Below are positions 8,118-18,012 of a stretch of DNA of 64,000 bases, piece by piece. A program made the position numbers and the translations under genes. How positions within the stretch are numbered: position 1 is the first letter of the stretch; the number at the start of each line of letters is the position of its first letter. This DNA comes from GCA-958296115 sp965222445 (GTDB taxonomy: Bacteria; Chloroflexota; Dehalococcoidia; Lucifugimonadales; CAJWER01): the NCBI GenBank assembly GCA_965222445.1, contig CBDCTY010000002.1:2604001-2668000 (forward strand), read 5' to 3'. A model generated the notes under the pieces. The model worked only from the letters and a program-made list of their open reading frames with translations. It made no database searches and was not told where the DNA came from.

Positions 8118-8173
8118 CGGGCCGCTCTCGAACCTAGAAGTAGACAGTATGTCAGAACGAAGGAGGATTCAGC

Positions 8174-11032
8174 GTGAGAACTGGAGCCACGAGTCCGAGA
8201 TTCTTAGTAGGTATGCTGCTGGTGATCGCGATGTTGACAGTTGCGTGTGGGAGCGCTGAACCTGCGCCCACACCAGTGCCAGCCTCGGAGATCGCGGCCA
8301 TAGTCAAGGACGCCGTAGCGGCGGCCCCGTCCGGGGCGAGCGCCGAGGAAATACGCAGCATGGTCCAGGACGCGGTCGCCGGGGCGGTCCCAGCGGCGAC
8401 CGACCCCGCCGCGATCAGAAAGATGGTCGAGGATGCGGTAGCGGCGGCCCCGACAGGGCCAAGCGCCGCGGATATACGCAGATCGGTCCAGGACGCCGTC
8501 GCCGCGGCGGCCCCTGCTGCTACCGATCCCGCTGAGATCAGGAGGATTGTCGAGGCGGCTGTGGCGAAAGGACAGGGCGTGACGAAATCCGACCTCGAAG
8601 CGGCCATAGCGAGACAGGCGGGCGCGCAGATGACCGCCGCGGACGTCAAGAAGGTCGTGGACGCGGCGATCGCGGCGCTGCCGGCGCCTTCGGTAGACCC
8701 ATCGCAGCTCACTGGAGTGATCGAAAAGGCGGTGGCTGCCTCGGTGCCCGAGGGGACCACCGCTCAGGAGATCGAGGCGCTGGTCAAGAGCGCAGTGGCT
8801 GCAGCCAGCTCTGACGTCCCCACAAGAGGCGAGATGGAGAACCTGATCACGAAGGCTGTAGAAGATACGGCAGCCGGTCAGATAACCGCCGCGGACGTGA
8901 AGAAGATCGTGGATGCCTCGTTAGAGGCCACGGCCATGGCAGCCGCGAGAACGGCCGCCACCAGGGCCGCTGGAGCAGCGGCGATGGCCGCCATGGCCCC
9001 GCCGCCGTCGGTCATCCTCCCGCCAGTAACGGATCCGGCGAGGACGAACCCCGCTCTGCTAGCCAAGACGAGTGCTAACGGCCTGTTCAATTTTGAGTGG
9101 GATGGTCCGGTGCCGACAAGCTACAACGAGGCGCCACTCCTCGCCGAAATGATCAGGAACGGTACGCCCGACAGGTACGGGAATCTCCTGCCCCCGGTAG
9201 AACAGCGCCTCGGGGACCCAGTGGTCATACCCGCCGTCGAGGCTATCGGGAAGTACGGCGGGACCTGGCGGAGGTTCTACACCGGCCCCAGCGACCACGC
9301 CTCGATCAGAAACGAGCAGCTCGGCGACTGGAACCCCAATGGGTTGGGCAAGATCCCGCATATGCTGAAGGACTTTGAGATGTCCGCCGACGGTAAGGTC
9401 GTAACCTACACCCTGCGTGAGGGACACAAGTGGTCGAACGGAACGCCGTTTACCTCCGAGGACTTCAGGTTCGTTTATGAGGACCTGATGCTGAACAAGG
9501 AATTCAGCCCGGCCGGACCCTCCAGTAGTTTCAAGAGCTTGTTAACCAAGAACCCCATGACGATGACCATCCCCGACGACAGAACGGTCGTCATGACGTA
9601 CGACGACACTAACTTCGGCTGGATGGACAGGGGTATCCTTAATGGCTGGGGGACACACAATCCCTGGTGCGTGTCTTCCAATGGCAGCTCTGCCTACCTC
9701 AAACAGTTCCATCCGAAGTATCAGGACGCGACCAAACTGGCCCAGTTGATTAAGGACGAGGGGGTGGATGATTGGGTCCAGTTGATGAAGATCAAGTGCA
9801 ACGGCTACAACAATGCCGAGCTACCCACCCTCAATGGCTGGATAATGCTCACCGGCAGCAAGGGACCACAGTGGACTTTCGAGCGAAACCCATACTTCAA
9901 CGCAGTGGACGCCGCGGGAAATCAGCTGCCTTACATCGACTACATCGTTAAGACGATGGTGGAGGACGCCGAGGTGGGCACCTTGAAGGCCCTGGCGGGT
10001 GAGGTCGACATGCAGGGCCGGCGCGTTCAAGCGGGCAAGCTGCCCCTGTTACTCGAGTTCCAGGAAGTCGGAGGCTACCGCGTAATACAGTATGCCAGCC
10101 CCAGTCCAAGTAGTTGGGCGGTCCAGATCAACCAGAGCTACGACAAGGACCCTGTGATCGGAGACTTGCTGCGAACAAGGGACTTCCGCAGGGCGCTCTC
10201 GCTGGCTATAGACCGCAAGGAGATCCAGGAGATTGTCTTCGCGGGTACTGGCGAGATTCGAGCTTACGCCCCCGCCGAGGGCACCCTGTACGATCCCGGC
10301 CCCGAGCTGCGCTACTTTGAGATCGATCGCGATCTCGACCGGGCCAACGCGCTACTGGATGGGCTGGGCCTCACCGCAAGAGACTCGGACGGATTCCGGC
10401 TCAGGCCGGACGGGAAGGGGCCCATCTTGCTGCGCTGGGACATCCAAGCCGCACAGGTTGACCCGGTTGAGCTGTTCAACCGGCACTGGCGGGACATCGG
10501 GATCAAGGCCACGTTCAACGTTGACTCCCAGGCGCACGTGATCCACAGGGCTAACGAGGGCTATTTCCAGGCCCGGCCGGGCGGTGGGGGGTGGAACTGC
10601 TGGATGGGCAGGGGCGACTGCGCTCCGGGTGTCCCCTCCGCTCAAATAGCGGTGGAAGTGGGCAGATGGTACGAGACTGATGGCGAAAAGGGAGAGTCCC
10701 CACTGCTCGATAAGTACAAGAACGAGGATGGCCGGTTCATATTCAAGGAGATGCTGGATGCCTGGGAGGAAGGTTTCCAGCACCCGATGGAGTCGCAGAG
10801 GCGGCAGGAGCTGTCCAAGTTCCTCTACAAGACCTACATCGAGGAAGTCCTGGTCATCACCGTGCTTGGCAGTAGCACTGCCACGAAGGGGCTATTCGTG
10901 GTAAACAACGATATGCGGAACGTGCCGGACCCCAGGACGGCCCTCCATGCAGACTTCTACAATCAGCCGCCCCGCGTATCGATGTACTACTACGAGAATC
11001 CCGAGCGGCACCAGCATTTCACTCCTCGGTAG
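8174..11032 (+). CDS. ABC transporter substrate-binding lipoprotein, family 5, with long helical spacer
   Basis: 952 residues, GTG start with AGGAGG at 8161-8166. Signal peptide and lipobox LTVAC place the lipidated Cys at residue 25. Residues about 30-270 are an Ala-rich amphipathic repeat region (IAAIVKDAVAAAPSGASAEE, IRKMVEDAVAAAP and similar units of about 30 residues), probably a coiled-coil stalk. The rest is a family 5 (peptide/nickel/oligosaccharide-type) binding domain with GKYGGTWRRF, VVTYTLREGHKWSNGTPFTS and a C-terminal lobe with FRRALSLAIDRKEI. It should deliver an oligopeptide-like or other organic ligand to the permeases at 11554 and 12582. The ligand cannot be told. Confidence 0.85.
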   Translation: MRTGATSPRFLVGMLLVIAMLTVACGSAEPAPTPVPASEIAAIVKDAVAAAPSGASAEEIRSMVQDAVAGAVPAATDPAAIRKMVEDAVAAAPTGPSAADIRRSVQDAVAAAAPAATDPAEIRRIVEAAVAKGQGVTKSDLEAAIARQAGAQMTAADVKKVVDAAIAALPAPSVDPSQLTGVIEKAVAASVPEGTTAQEIEALVKSAVAAASSDVPTRGEMENLITKAVEDTAAGQITAADVKKIVDASLEATAMAAARTAATRAAGAAAMAAMAPPPSVILPPVTDPARTNPALLAKTSANGLFNFEWDGPVPTSYNEAPLLAEMIRNGTPDRYGNLLPPVEQRLGDPVVIPAVEAIGKYGGTWRRFYTGPSDHASIRNEQLGDWNPNGLGKIPHMLKDFEMSADGKVVTYTLREGHKWSNGTPFTSEDFRFVYEDLMLNKEFSPAGPSSSFKSLLTKNPMTMTIPDDRTVVMTYDDTNFGWMDRGILNGWGTHNPWCVSSNGSSAYLKQFHPKYQDATKLAQLIKDEGVDDWVQLMKIKCNGYNNAELPTLNGWIMLTGSKGPQWTFERNPYFNAVDAAGNQLPYIDYIVKTMVEDAEVGTLKALAGEVDMQGRRVQAGKLPLLLEFQEVGGYRVIQYASPSPSSWAVQINQSYDKDPVIGDLLRTRDFRRALSLAIDRKEIQEIVFAGTGEIRAYAPAEGTLYDPGPELRYFEIDRDLDRANALLDGLGLTARDSDGFRLRPDGKGPILLRWDIQAAQVDPVELFNRHWRDIGIKATFNVDSQAHVIHRANEGYFQARPGGGGWNCWMGRGDCAPGVPSAQIAVEVGRWYETDGEKGESPLLDKYKNEDGRFIFKEMLDAWEEGFQHPMESQRRQELSKFLYKTYIEEVLVITVLGSSTATKGLFVVNNDMRNVPDPRTALHADFYNQPPRVSMYYYENPERHQHFTPR

Positions 11033-11106
11033 AGCTAACCGCTTCAAGTAGCAGGCTTCCAGCTGGGGCCCGGTGATTAGGCCGGGACCGGGAAAAGCTT
11101 TCAGGC

Positions 11107-11154
11107 AAAGCGGGGGGTAGGTTTCGTGACGACGGATCCCATACCCCCCGCTTT
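11107..11154 (+). terminator. Strong hairpin between binding-protein and permease genes
   Basis: AAAGCGGGGGGTA at 11107-11119 pairs perfectly with 11142-11154, with a 22-base loop. It lies 75 bases after the lipoprotein stop. The right arm ends in CTTT but no long T-run follows. Such hairpins often terminate partially or protect the upstream mRNA so that binding protein exceeds permease. Confidence 0.6.
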
Positions 11155-11183
11155 CATGTTCCATCACATAAGGCAAGCTGGCC

Positions 11184-11471
11184 ATGTGGGTGCACAGCAA
11201 CGGGGTCGGCATGGGCCAGGTGGGACGGGGCGAGTCTCCCGTCGAGATCAAGGCTTCGGTGGCGTCTGCCTTGCCGATCGGGCTCGTATCGTTCTGGGCC
11301 GACGGCAGGTGGGTCCGGCACCAGGTGGCAGAGCCTGGACAGCCCCAGGTCAGCTTCGTCGACGATCGGGCCGGCGAAGGCGAACATTACTACATCGTCC
11401 GTGCCGAAACACAGCGATCGCCTCAATTCCCAAAGGGGCCGATAATCGGCTACTCCTCCCCGCTTGGCTGA
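11184..11471 (+). pseudogene. C-terminal remnant of a DUF3604-type protein
   Basis: The 95 residues align to the last 100 residues of the intact protein at 41531-43996: WVHSNGVGMGQVGRGESPVE against WVTAGGVPMGQEGEAGAPVE, SFWADGRWVRHQ against SLWSDGGYIQHR, and almost identical tails ending in FPKGPIIGYSSP and YPKGPIIGYSSP. The metal-binding part is absent. The fragment sits exactly where the intact gene would stand relative to the following permeases, so an ancestral DUF3604 gene was probably deleted here. Confidence 0.75.
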
Positions 11472-11553
11472 CCATCGAGTGAGAGCGCCGACTCGGGATT
11501 CCGGCATCAGGGCGCCAGAGTCCTTTGAACCCACCCGGTAGGGGGTCATCGCC

Positions 11554-12579
11554 ATGCGCAGCTACATTGCCCGTCGCCTGATCTTCGGGGTCGTCACGAT
11601 ATGGGCGATGTCCCTGGTGTGTTTTCTCATCATTCAGGCTCCCGGGCCCGATTACGTAGACGTGTACATCGGCCGGCTCCTTGCGAATGAGGCGATATAC
11701 ATCACCATAGAGGAAGCTGAGGCCCTCCGAGCGTACTATGGGCTGGACAAGCCTGTCTACGTTCAATACCGGAAGTGGATCTGGAACATGGTGCGAGCCG
11801 ACTTCGGCTACTCTTTCGACCAGGCGCTTCCGATCAAGGAGTTGATCGCCGAGCGGGTCCTGTTTACGATCGCCTTAACCGGGATGACTGTGCTGATCAC
11901 GTGGACGATGGCCATACCGATAGGTATCTTTTCGGCGCTCCGCCAGCACTCCGTAGCAGATTACACGGTCACGCTGCTAGGGTTTATCGGTCTGGCGGTG
12001 CCCGACTTCCTGCTGGGTCTGATCCTGATGTACGTGACCTTCAAGTACTTTCACGTCAGCGTGGGGGGACTCTTCTCACCCGAGTACGTCACCGGCCCGC
12101 TACCCGATCAAGCACAGTGGATGGGTTGGAGTCTGCAACGGCTCTGGAATATGATCACCCACCTTTGGATACCGGCCGTGGTCCTGGGTACCGCGGGAAC
12201 AGCAGGACTCATCCGGATCATGCGCAACAACCTGTTGGATGAGCTGAACAAGCCCTATGTCACCACCGCCAGGTCCAAGGGTCTCGCGAGCTGGAGGGTG
12301 ATCGCCAAGTATCCGGTCAGGCTAGCCATCAATCCGCTGGTCAGCAGCATGGGCTATCTGCTGCCTACCCTGGTAGGTGGCAGCGTCATCGTATCGATCG
12401 TGCTGGGCCTCCCGACGCTGGGGCCGCTACTACTTCGGGCTCTACTCGATCAGGACATCTACCTGTCATCTACGATCATTCTGTTGCTAGGGATATTGAC
12501 GGTGATCGGCACGATGATCTCGGACATCCTCCTCGTGGTCGTTGACCCTCGCATCAGCATGCACAAGACAATGGAGTAA
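11554..12579 (+). CDS. ABC transporter permease, DppB/OppB type
   Basis: 341 residues, ATG after TAGGGGGTC. Six membrane segments are visible, starting with IARRLIFGVVTIWAMSLVCFLII. The family N-terminal signature is present (ALRAYYGLDKPVYVQYRKWI, ADFGYSFDQALPI), as is the EAA loop contacting the ATPase (NNLLDELNKPYVTTARSKGL). A 30-residue insertion around GGLFSPEYVTGPLPDQAQWM is slightly longer than usual. It pairs with the next gene, two bases downstream, to form the channel. No ATP-binding subunit gene is in the window, so the ATPase must be encoded elsewhere. Confidence 0.9.
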   Translation: MRSYIARRLIFGVVTIWAMSLVCFLIIQAPGPDYVDVYIGRLLANEAIYITIEEAEALRAYYGLDKPVYVQYRKWIWNMVRADFGYSFDQALPIKELIAERVLFTIALTGMTVLITWTMAIPIGIFSALRQHSVADYTVTLLGFIGLAVPDFLLGLILMYVTFKYFHVSVGGLFSPEYVTGPLPDQAQWMGWSLQRLWNMITHLWIPAVVLGTAGTAGLIRIMRNNLLDELNKPYVTTARSKGLASWRVIAKYPVRLAINPLVSSMGYLLPTLVGGSVIVSIVLGLPTLGPLLLRALLDQDIYLSSTIILLLGILTVIGTMISDILLVVVDPRISMHKTME

Positions 12580-12581
12580 CG

Positions 12582-13733
12582 ATGGATGCAACTGCCTCGG
12601 GCCGTGACAGAATCGGAGTTGCTTTAAGCGGCGAGGCCGAGGATATCTTCGTCGCATCGCAGTGGCAGTTGATGTGGCGGCGATTCCTGAGGCACAGGGT
12701 GGCGGTAATCGCTGCCCTCGTCCTGCTTGGCTTCTACCTGCTCGCGGCATTCGCAGAGTTCTTGGCCATGGGCGATCCCGCGGTAGCTACCCAAGAGTTT
12801 CACCTCCTGAGGCCGCAGGTCATCCACTGGTTCGAAGATGGCGCGTTCATGCCGCACGTGCACCGAACCGAGGGCTTCAGAGACCCCAGGACCAGGAAGA
12901 AGGATTATCGCACAATCCCAGATGAACAGATCCCAATAGGCTTCTTTGTCCGGGGCTTTGAGTACAGGCTGTTCGGGCTGTTCCGCTCCGACCGCCATCT
13001 CATCGGCTTCTCTGATCCGGAGGAGTATGACAAGCGGCCCGCGCCTTATTTGCTGGGCAGTGACACTATTGGGCGGGATCAGTGGTCTCGGCTGATGCTC
13101 GCCACCCGCATATCATTGAGCATCGGATTCGTGGGCGTTGGGCTCGCCTTCGTACTGGGCGTGAGCTTGGGAGCTTTCTCGGGCTACTACGGTGGCTGGA
13201 TAGACCAGTTGATCCAGCGCGGTATCGAGATACTCCACTCCATACCGACGATTCCCCTGTGGATGGGGCTGGCAGCGATCATACCCAGGGACTGGCCGGT
13301 GCTGAGGGTGTACTTCGCGATCACTGTCATACTTTCAATTCTCTCCTGGACCGGCATGGCTCGAGTCGTCCGAGGAAAGTTCCTGTCGCTGCGAGAGGAG
13401 GAGTACGTGATGGCGGCGCACATCGCGGGGGCTTCGCGTACCCGTGTCATCTTCCGGCATATGGTACCGGCTTTCACCAGCCACATCATCGCCACGATCA
13501 CTCTCTCAGTTCCGGGAATGATCATCAGCGAGACCGCCCTCAGCTACCTGGGACTGGGGCTGAGACCGCCGGCAGTCAGCTGGGGGGTAATGCTCCAGCA
13601 GGCGCAGAACGTGCAGACGATAGCCCTTTACCCGTGGCTCATGTTCGTCGCGGTTTTCGTGATTTTCGCGGTCCTCGCATACAATTTCATGGGCGACGGC
13701 ATGCGCGACGCGGCTGACCCATACAACCAGTAG
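12582..13733 (+). CDS. ABC transporter permease, DppC/OppC type
   Basis: 383 residues, longer than the usual 280-300 because of a periplasmic insert between the first two membrane helices (about residues 65-150, WFEDGAFMPHVHRTEGF to FRSDRHLIGFSDPEEYDKR). The family signature LLGSDTIGRDQWSRLMLATR follows, then five more helices and the EAA loop (SLREEEYVMAAHIAGASRTR). The end (YNFMGDGMRDAADPYNQ) is canonical. ATG is 3 bases after the preceding stop and uses GGAG within it, so the genes are coupled. Confidence 0.9.
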   Translation: MDATASGRDRIGVALSGEAEDIFVASQWQLMWRRFLRHRVAVIAALVLLGFYLLAAFAEFLAMGDPAVATQEFHLLRPQVIHWFEDGAFMPHVHRTEGFRDPRTRKKDYRTIPDEQIPIGFFVRGFEYRLFGLFRSDRHLIGFSDPEEYDKRPAPYLLGSDTIGRDQWSRLMLATRISLSIGFVGVGLAFVLGVSLGAFSGYYGGWIDQLIQRGIEILHSIPTIPLWMGLAAIIPRDWPVLRVYFAITVILSILSWTGMARVVRGKFLSLREEEYVMAAHIAGASRTRVIFRHMVPAFTSHIIATITLSVPGMIISETALSYLGLGLRPPAVSWGVMLQQAQNVQTIALYPWLMFVAVFVIFAVLAYNFMGDGMRDAADPYNQ

Positions 13734-13760
13734 AGCCTGGCAGTTCCGGTCCGCTCGTTA

Positions 13761-14198
13761 TCACTGCAACCTTACGAAGACTATCTTTATCAGCGTGATC
13801 CCGAGGAACACAGCGCCCAGAACGATGAAGCCTGCAACGCCCAACAACTCATAAATGAACCATATGATGCCAAGGCCAAAAAGCGCCGATACGAGAAACA
13901 CGGCCTTCTCTGCCGCGTCCCCGACTGAGCTAATCCTGGCCCTGTTCAACACCGCTGAATAGGAGCCCTTGACCTTCTGTAATGGCAGGAATTGGCCTCT
14001 CACGTGGACCTCCGCAGGTTGATCTGCCGTCGTTACCCACAAATCGTAGCACGTTTTCCGGTCCCGAGAGTAGCAGGAACAACCAGTGAAAGGGTAGACA
14101 GTGGTCAGTATGCGAAATACTTGGTATAATCCTCCCCTCCAAGATGGATTCTGTGTAGACGCAAGACGGTAAGGAGTTCGACCATGCAGGTGATCCAA
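13761..14198 (-). CDS. Possible small membrane protein, start uncertain
   Basis: The C-terminal 55 residues contain two hydrophobic helices (AVFLVSALFGLGIIWFIYEL and GVAGFIVLGAVFLGITLIKI), preceded by a soluble stretch with CSCYSRDRKTCYDLW. The longest open frame begins at 14198 and would overlap the start of the divergent gene at 14184 and its promoter, so the real start is probably further in, perhaps a TTG. No family recognised. It may be a decayed fragment. Confidence 0.35.
   Translation of the reverse strand: MDHLHGRTPYRLASTQNPSWRGGLYQVFRILTTVYPFTGCSCYSRDRKTCYDLWVTTADQPAEVHVRGQFLPLQKVKGSYSAVLNRARISSVGDAAEKAVFLVSALFGLGIIWFIYELLGVAGFIVLGAVFLGITLIKIVFVRLQ
14102..14130 (+). promoter_or_regulatory. 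Candidate promoter for the gene at 14184
   Basis: A perfect TATAAT at 14125-14130, with TGGTCA 17 bases upstream at 14102-14107, about 53 bases before the ATG. The -10 is strong for such GC-rich DNA and shows this gene is not only read from the permease operon. Confidence 0.5.
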
Positions 14199-16964
14199 GC
14201 CGGCTACATGACCCAGGTGCTCAAGCTGCAGCTACCGGGCGATCCGAATCACTGGGGAAAGCTCACGGCCCATGTGAGCGTGACCCAGCCTAGTGGGTAC
14301 ACACTGGAGCTGGACGCTGACCTCGTGTCAGAGGGCAAGCGGGCCGAAATCCCTATCAGCTACCCGCTAATGGACGACGGTGCCTGGGAGCAGGTCGAAG
14401 GTATGGTGGCAACTAGCGAATACGAGATGGGTGTGCACACCTTCGTTGCCACAGTATTGAACAATGGCTCGCCCATCGTTACCGAGACGGTCGAGCTCGA
14501 CCAGGACCAGCTCTATGCCAAGGACTCGGCATCGCGTCTCCGACACGACTTCCCGCCCGGCTTCATTGAGTGTGCCCCCCTGCGGCCGGTGTGCATCGAC
14601 CACGACGAGGTGCCTGTGACCATCCGGCTCAAGAGGGAGCGGGTGTCTCGGTGCCGCGTCCGGATGGACATCACCGCACGCCATGGGACGGAGTCACTCA
14701 TAGATCCGATTGAGCTGGACCTGACCGAAGAACCGCAGATCGTGACCTTCCAGCACCCCGGCTGGGAGCGAGGCGAGTACTGGATCAGGGTTCAGCTCCT
14801 GGAGGATGGTCAGCCCTACGGGCCGTACATGGTGCGCAAGTTCTGGAAGGAGGTGATCGGTCCACAAGTGGAGCCTGAGATCCCGCTGCGACTGGGGAGC
14901 TCGCTGCAGTACATGGTGGACGACTGGCTGTTCGAGGAGGCCAAGGGCATCGACTTCTGGCCCATGAGTTACGATCCTAACCCAGACAAACCCGCCGTTG
15001 TCATGGACAAGCCCTGGGAGTACGGCATAATGACCGTCCCTGCATTCGGCAGCAGTCTCATCACCTATGACGATGGCTTATATAGGATGGAGTACAGGTT
15101 CAGTGCCGATCGGCATCGCCGCAGAGGCTGGCACCTGCTGGCCGACGACTTGTATACCGAGGATGACGAGTCCGAGGAGGTGAGCAAGAGGCGATCAGAC
15201 CCCATGCAGGCCCCATACGAGCAACTTCTGCAGAGGTTGCTCGATAATGGCACGCCTGTCCAGGAGTTTGACATACCTCCGTATGGATGCTCGTACGCGC
15301 TTCTGCGAGACCTACGTCCCAGCGGTGAGCGAAACACGGATCACCTGATGCTGGCTGTCCCTGGTATACGACCGGACGGTCAGCTTCCCGAACCCGGCGA
15401 GTTCGACGAATCGGAGGCGCAGATATTCGAGATGTACCCCGAGGACCTGGACCGCCCTGACTATGTGTGCCTGGCTACGTCCAAGGACGGTGTTGACTGG
15501 GAGAAGCCTGAACTGGGCCGAGTGGAGTTCCATGGTTCGACGACCAACAACATCCTGGGCACCGTCGAGGACGTGATCCGGGCCGCCAAATACAAGGATG
15601 TCACCTCCGCCATTACATTGAATGCTACCACGGCCAGATTCAAGTTCCGTATGTACGACCCCGACAAAGACGGGCCGGTGGACATAGACAAGGTGTTCAT
15701 GGCCCTGATCGGTGCAGGACGGAATAGACCTTTAAATGGCAAGTGGGACTTCATGTGGCCCAACGACTTCGAGGGGTCGGTGGAAGCCTTGGGGTTCACG
15801 CCGACACTACGCAGCTACTACCCGATGATGTACAAGGGCGATGACGAGTACCTGTTCCTGAAAAATGAGCCCCTGATTTACTTGGGAACGGTCACCGATT
15901 CGGCTCGTGGCATGGACCTGATGAACAGTAGCGAGTCCATCCGGCACCAGGTCGAACTCCGAGATGGCCCTACCATCTACTGGTACTACCGGCCCACTAC
16001 GCCACCGTACCCCCCCCAGTGCATGGTCTGGGACAACCTCTACGGCCCGCAACGTAACCTGGCAGTGATGTGGACAAACGACGGAGTGAACTTTCACAAG
16101 CGATTGTGCATTGGGTGTGACGAGTTCGATCCGTTGGGAATGCAATTCTACAACATGGCGCTCATCACCGAGCTTCCAGCCTCACTTCAGGGGAGGACCA
16201 TGCTGGGCCGGAGCTCTGCTGCGGGCGTGGCAGTGGACGGCGGCCAGATGTACGTAGCCGAGCTCCGTAACTATCCCACCGACGTGCAGCAGCAGTACCC
16301 CGAGCTTATCTGGACGCGGGATCTGCTGCACTGGCACCGGTTCACCCACAACCGGGCACCCCTGGTCAAGCTGGGAGAGAAAGAAGGCTCGTACAACTGG
16401 GGAGGGTACTCCCAGTTAGCCAGCTACTACCCGTTCAAGGATGCCGACGGTAACGACGCCTGGTGGCTGTCTAACACTGCCACTTCCTCCCGGCACCTTC
16501 ACAACAAAGTTGGACGTCGTTACAAGACGTTGGAGAAGCTGCAGGCCGATCACCCTCACTACAGCGAATCTCCCTTCTTTGTGGACTGGGAGACCCTATG
16601 GCAGCGGGGTCAAAGGATGAGTGACCTCCACTGCTTCACACACATCAGGCCAGGTCGCCTGGCTTATGCCGCTCCTGTGGACGGGACCGGTGAGTTGACT
16701 ACCCACCCGATACTATTCGATGAGCAGGACCTGGTGATCAATGCGCAGGTGGAACAAACCGGCAGTCTGCGAGTCGAAGTGCTCGACCAAGATGGCCACA
16801 CGGTAGATGGTTACGGCCTATCAGACTCGGACGCGTTCGCGGGTGACGAGGTTGAGCACCGACCCTCATGGAACGGCCGCCGTTTGTCGGAGCTATCGGG
16901 CCGTAGTCTGAAGTTCCGTATCGTGCTTGAGAAAACGAGGCTCTTTACACTGCACGTCGAGTGA
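14184..16964 (+). CDS. Glycoside-hydrolase-like protein (GH32/GH43-type propeller), unverified
   Basis: 926 residues, ATG with AAGGAG upstream. No signal peptide is visible. Residues 1-230 look like one or two beta-sandwich domains. From about 235 the pattern is that of five-bladed-propeller glycosidase-like proteins: YMVDDWLFEEAKGIDFWP, SKDGVDWEKPELGRVEFHGS, MWTNDGVNFHKRL, LIWTRDLLHWHRF. The end (LRVEVLDQDGHTVDGYGLSD, then LSELSGRSLKFRIVLEKTRL) matches the C-terminal sandwich common in such proteins. Catalytic residues are not identified, so substrate and even activity are open. It follows the transporter genes and may act on what they import. Confidence 0.55.
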   Translation: MQVIQAGYMTQVLKLQLPGDPNHWGKLTAHVSVTQPSGYTLELDADLVSEGKRAEIPISYPLMDDGAWEQVEGMVATSEYEMGVHTFVATVLNNGSPIVTETVELDQDQLYAKDSASRLRHDFPPGFIECAPLRPVCIDHDEVPVTIRLKRERVSRCRVRMDITARHGTESLIDPIELDLTEEPQIVTFQHPGWERGEYWIRVQLLEDGQPYGPYMVRKFWKEVIGPQVEPEIPLRLGSSLQYMVDDWLFEEAKGIDFWPMSYDPNPDKPAVVMDKPWEYGIMTVPAFGSSLITYDDGLYRMEYRFSADRHRRRGWHLLADDLYTEDDESEEVSKRRSDPMQAPYEQLLQRLLDNGTPVQEFDIPPYGCSYALLRDLRPSGERNTDHLMLAVPGIRPDGQLPEPGEFDESEAQIFEMYPEDLDRPDYVCLATSKDGVDWEKPELGRVEFHGSTTNNILGTVEDVIRAAKYKDVTSAITLNATTARFKFRMYDPDKDGPVDIDKVFMALIGAGRNRPLNGKWDFMWPNDFEGSVEALGFTPTLRSYYPMMYKGDDEYLFLKNEPLIYLGTVTDSARGMDLMNSSESIRHQVELRDGPTIYWYYRPTTPPYPPQCMVWDNLYGPQRNLAVMWTNDGVNFHKRLCIGCDEFDPLGMQFYNMALITELPASLQGRTMLGRSSAAGVAVDGGQMYVAELRNYPTDVQQQYPELIWTRDLLHWHRFTHNRAPLVKLGEKEGSYNWGGYSQLASYYPFKDADGNDAWWLSNTATSSRHLHNKVGRRYKTLEKLQADHPHYSESPFFVDWETLWQRGQRMSDLHCFTHIRPGRLAYAAPVDGTGELTTHPILFDEQDLVINAQVEQTGSLRVEVLDQDGHTVDGYGLSDSDAFAGDEVEHRPSWNGRRLSELSGRSLKFRIVLEKTRLFTLHVE

Positions 16965-17054
16965 GAAAAGGCACTAGCTAGTCACACCCCAATCCCTCCC
17001 GCCTAATCCCTGGCGAAGCTGCCGTTGGAATCATGCGATGAACTGACGCAGACC

Positions 17055-17570
17055 GGACATTCGGGAGCGGGGCCGGTCAGGTACGCGTTGTATATGGGGC
17101 CCGCCGCGCGCAGAAGCCCGTACGGGGGAATCCTGTCCTATGGCATCCACACAGTTGATCTCGTGCTGAGCGTCCACGGCGTGGACGTGGTATAGGTCAA
17201 CGCAACCGAGAGTCCTGTCGGCGCCGAGAGGTCTAACGTCAGCGTCGCCTGCACCCTCGGCGACGGCACTCTGGTATCGCTGGCCCTGATCGGGGACGGT
17301 TCTTGCGTCTTTCACATGATGGCCGTGGGCCAGGACCGGATGGTCGATTCGTCTGGCACAACCCGCAACTATACGGCGGACGCGGCCTCGCGGGCGCGGA
17401 TCGAAGGAGGAGAAAGCCGGACTTTACGGTATGCTGCCTCTGCTCCCAGGGCAGACCACTACGAGAGGGGTATGCGCGACATACTGTCGGTCCGACGTGG
17501 TGACAAGCCCAGCGGAGTCTCCCACGAGGAGATACTCCGCGGCATACAGGTGTGCGCCTCAATCGAGTAG
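17055..17570 (+). pseudogene. C-terminal fragment of a Gfo/Idh/MocA-type oxidoreductase
   Basis: One frame reads YGGILSYGIHTVDLVLSVHG, then a TAG at 17193-17195, then continues to ASAPRADHYERGMRDILSVR and EEILRGIQVCASIE at 17570. GIHTVDL and the tail are characteristic of the C-terminal domain of this NAD(P)-dependent sugar or inositol dehydrogenase family. The Rossmann domain is missing and an amber stop interrupts the rest, so it is dead. It ends a few bases from a truncated methyltransferase of opposite strand, marking a rearrangement junction. Confidence 0.65.
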
Positions 17571-17572
17571 AG

Positions 17573-17931
17573 CCTGCGGCGTTTGCACGCTGCTGAGGGA
17601 ACAGCTGAATGTAGAAACACGTTATCAGGTCGTAATGGCCCTGAGGCTGGTATGTAGAGACGTCGGCCACAACGAACTCGACGTTCACGCCTCGTTCGGC
17701 AGCACGTCGCTTGCCCTTTTTGATGGCGACCCCGGAGTAGTCCACCGCCGTCACCTGCCAGCCCTGCTTCGCTAGCCATACCGCATTGCTGCCAGTACCG
17801 CAGCCGATTTCCAGGGCGCGTCCCGGTGTCAGGTGCTCGACCTGATCAACTAGAATCTCATCCGAGCCGGAGCCACAGTCTTCTATATCTGCCCAAATCT
17901 CGTTCCAGAATTCGGGTGAGTCAGTTGACAT
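17573..17931 (-). pseudogene. Class I SAM-dependent methyltransferase, 3'-truncated
   Basis: The start is ATG at 17931 with AGAAGGA upstream. The N-terminal half of a Rossmann methyltransferase is clear: PEFWNEIWADIEDCG, motif I ALEIGCGTGSNAVWLAKQG, VTAVDYSG (acidic residue binding ribose), VEFVVADVSTY and YDLITCFYIQLFP. After about residue 119 the homology stops at the junction with the oxidoreductase remnant, and the frame runs on through unrelated sequence. The substrate-specific C-terminal part is missing; it is probably nonfunctional. Confidence 0.7.
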
Positions 17932-18012
17932 GACAGTCGGGTTCCTTCTTGACATTCGGGGTGATCTCGTCGGCGTTGAAACGACGAATGGACAGGAAAG
18001 ATGGACGTTCAC

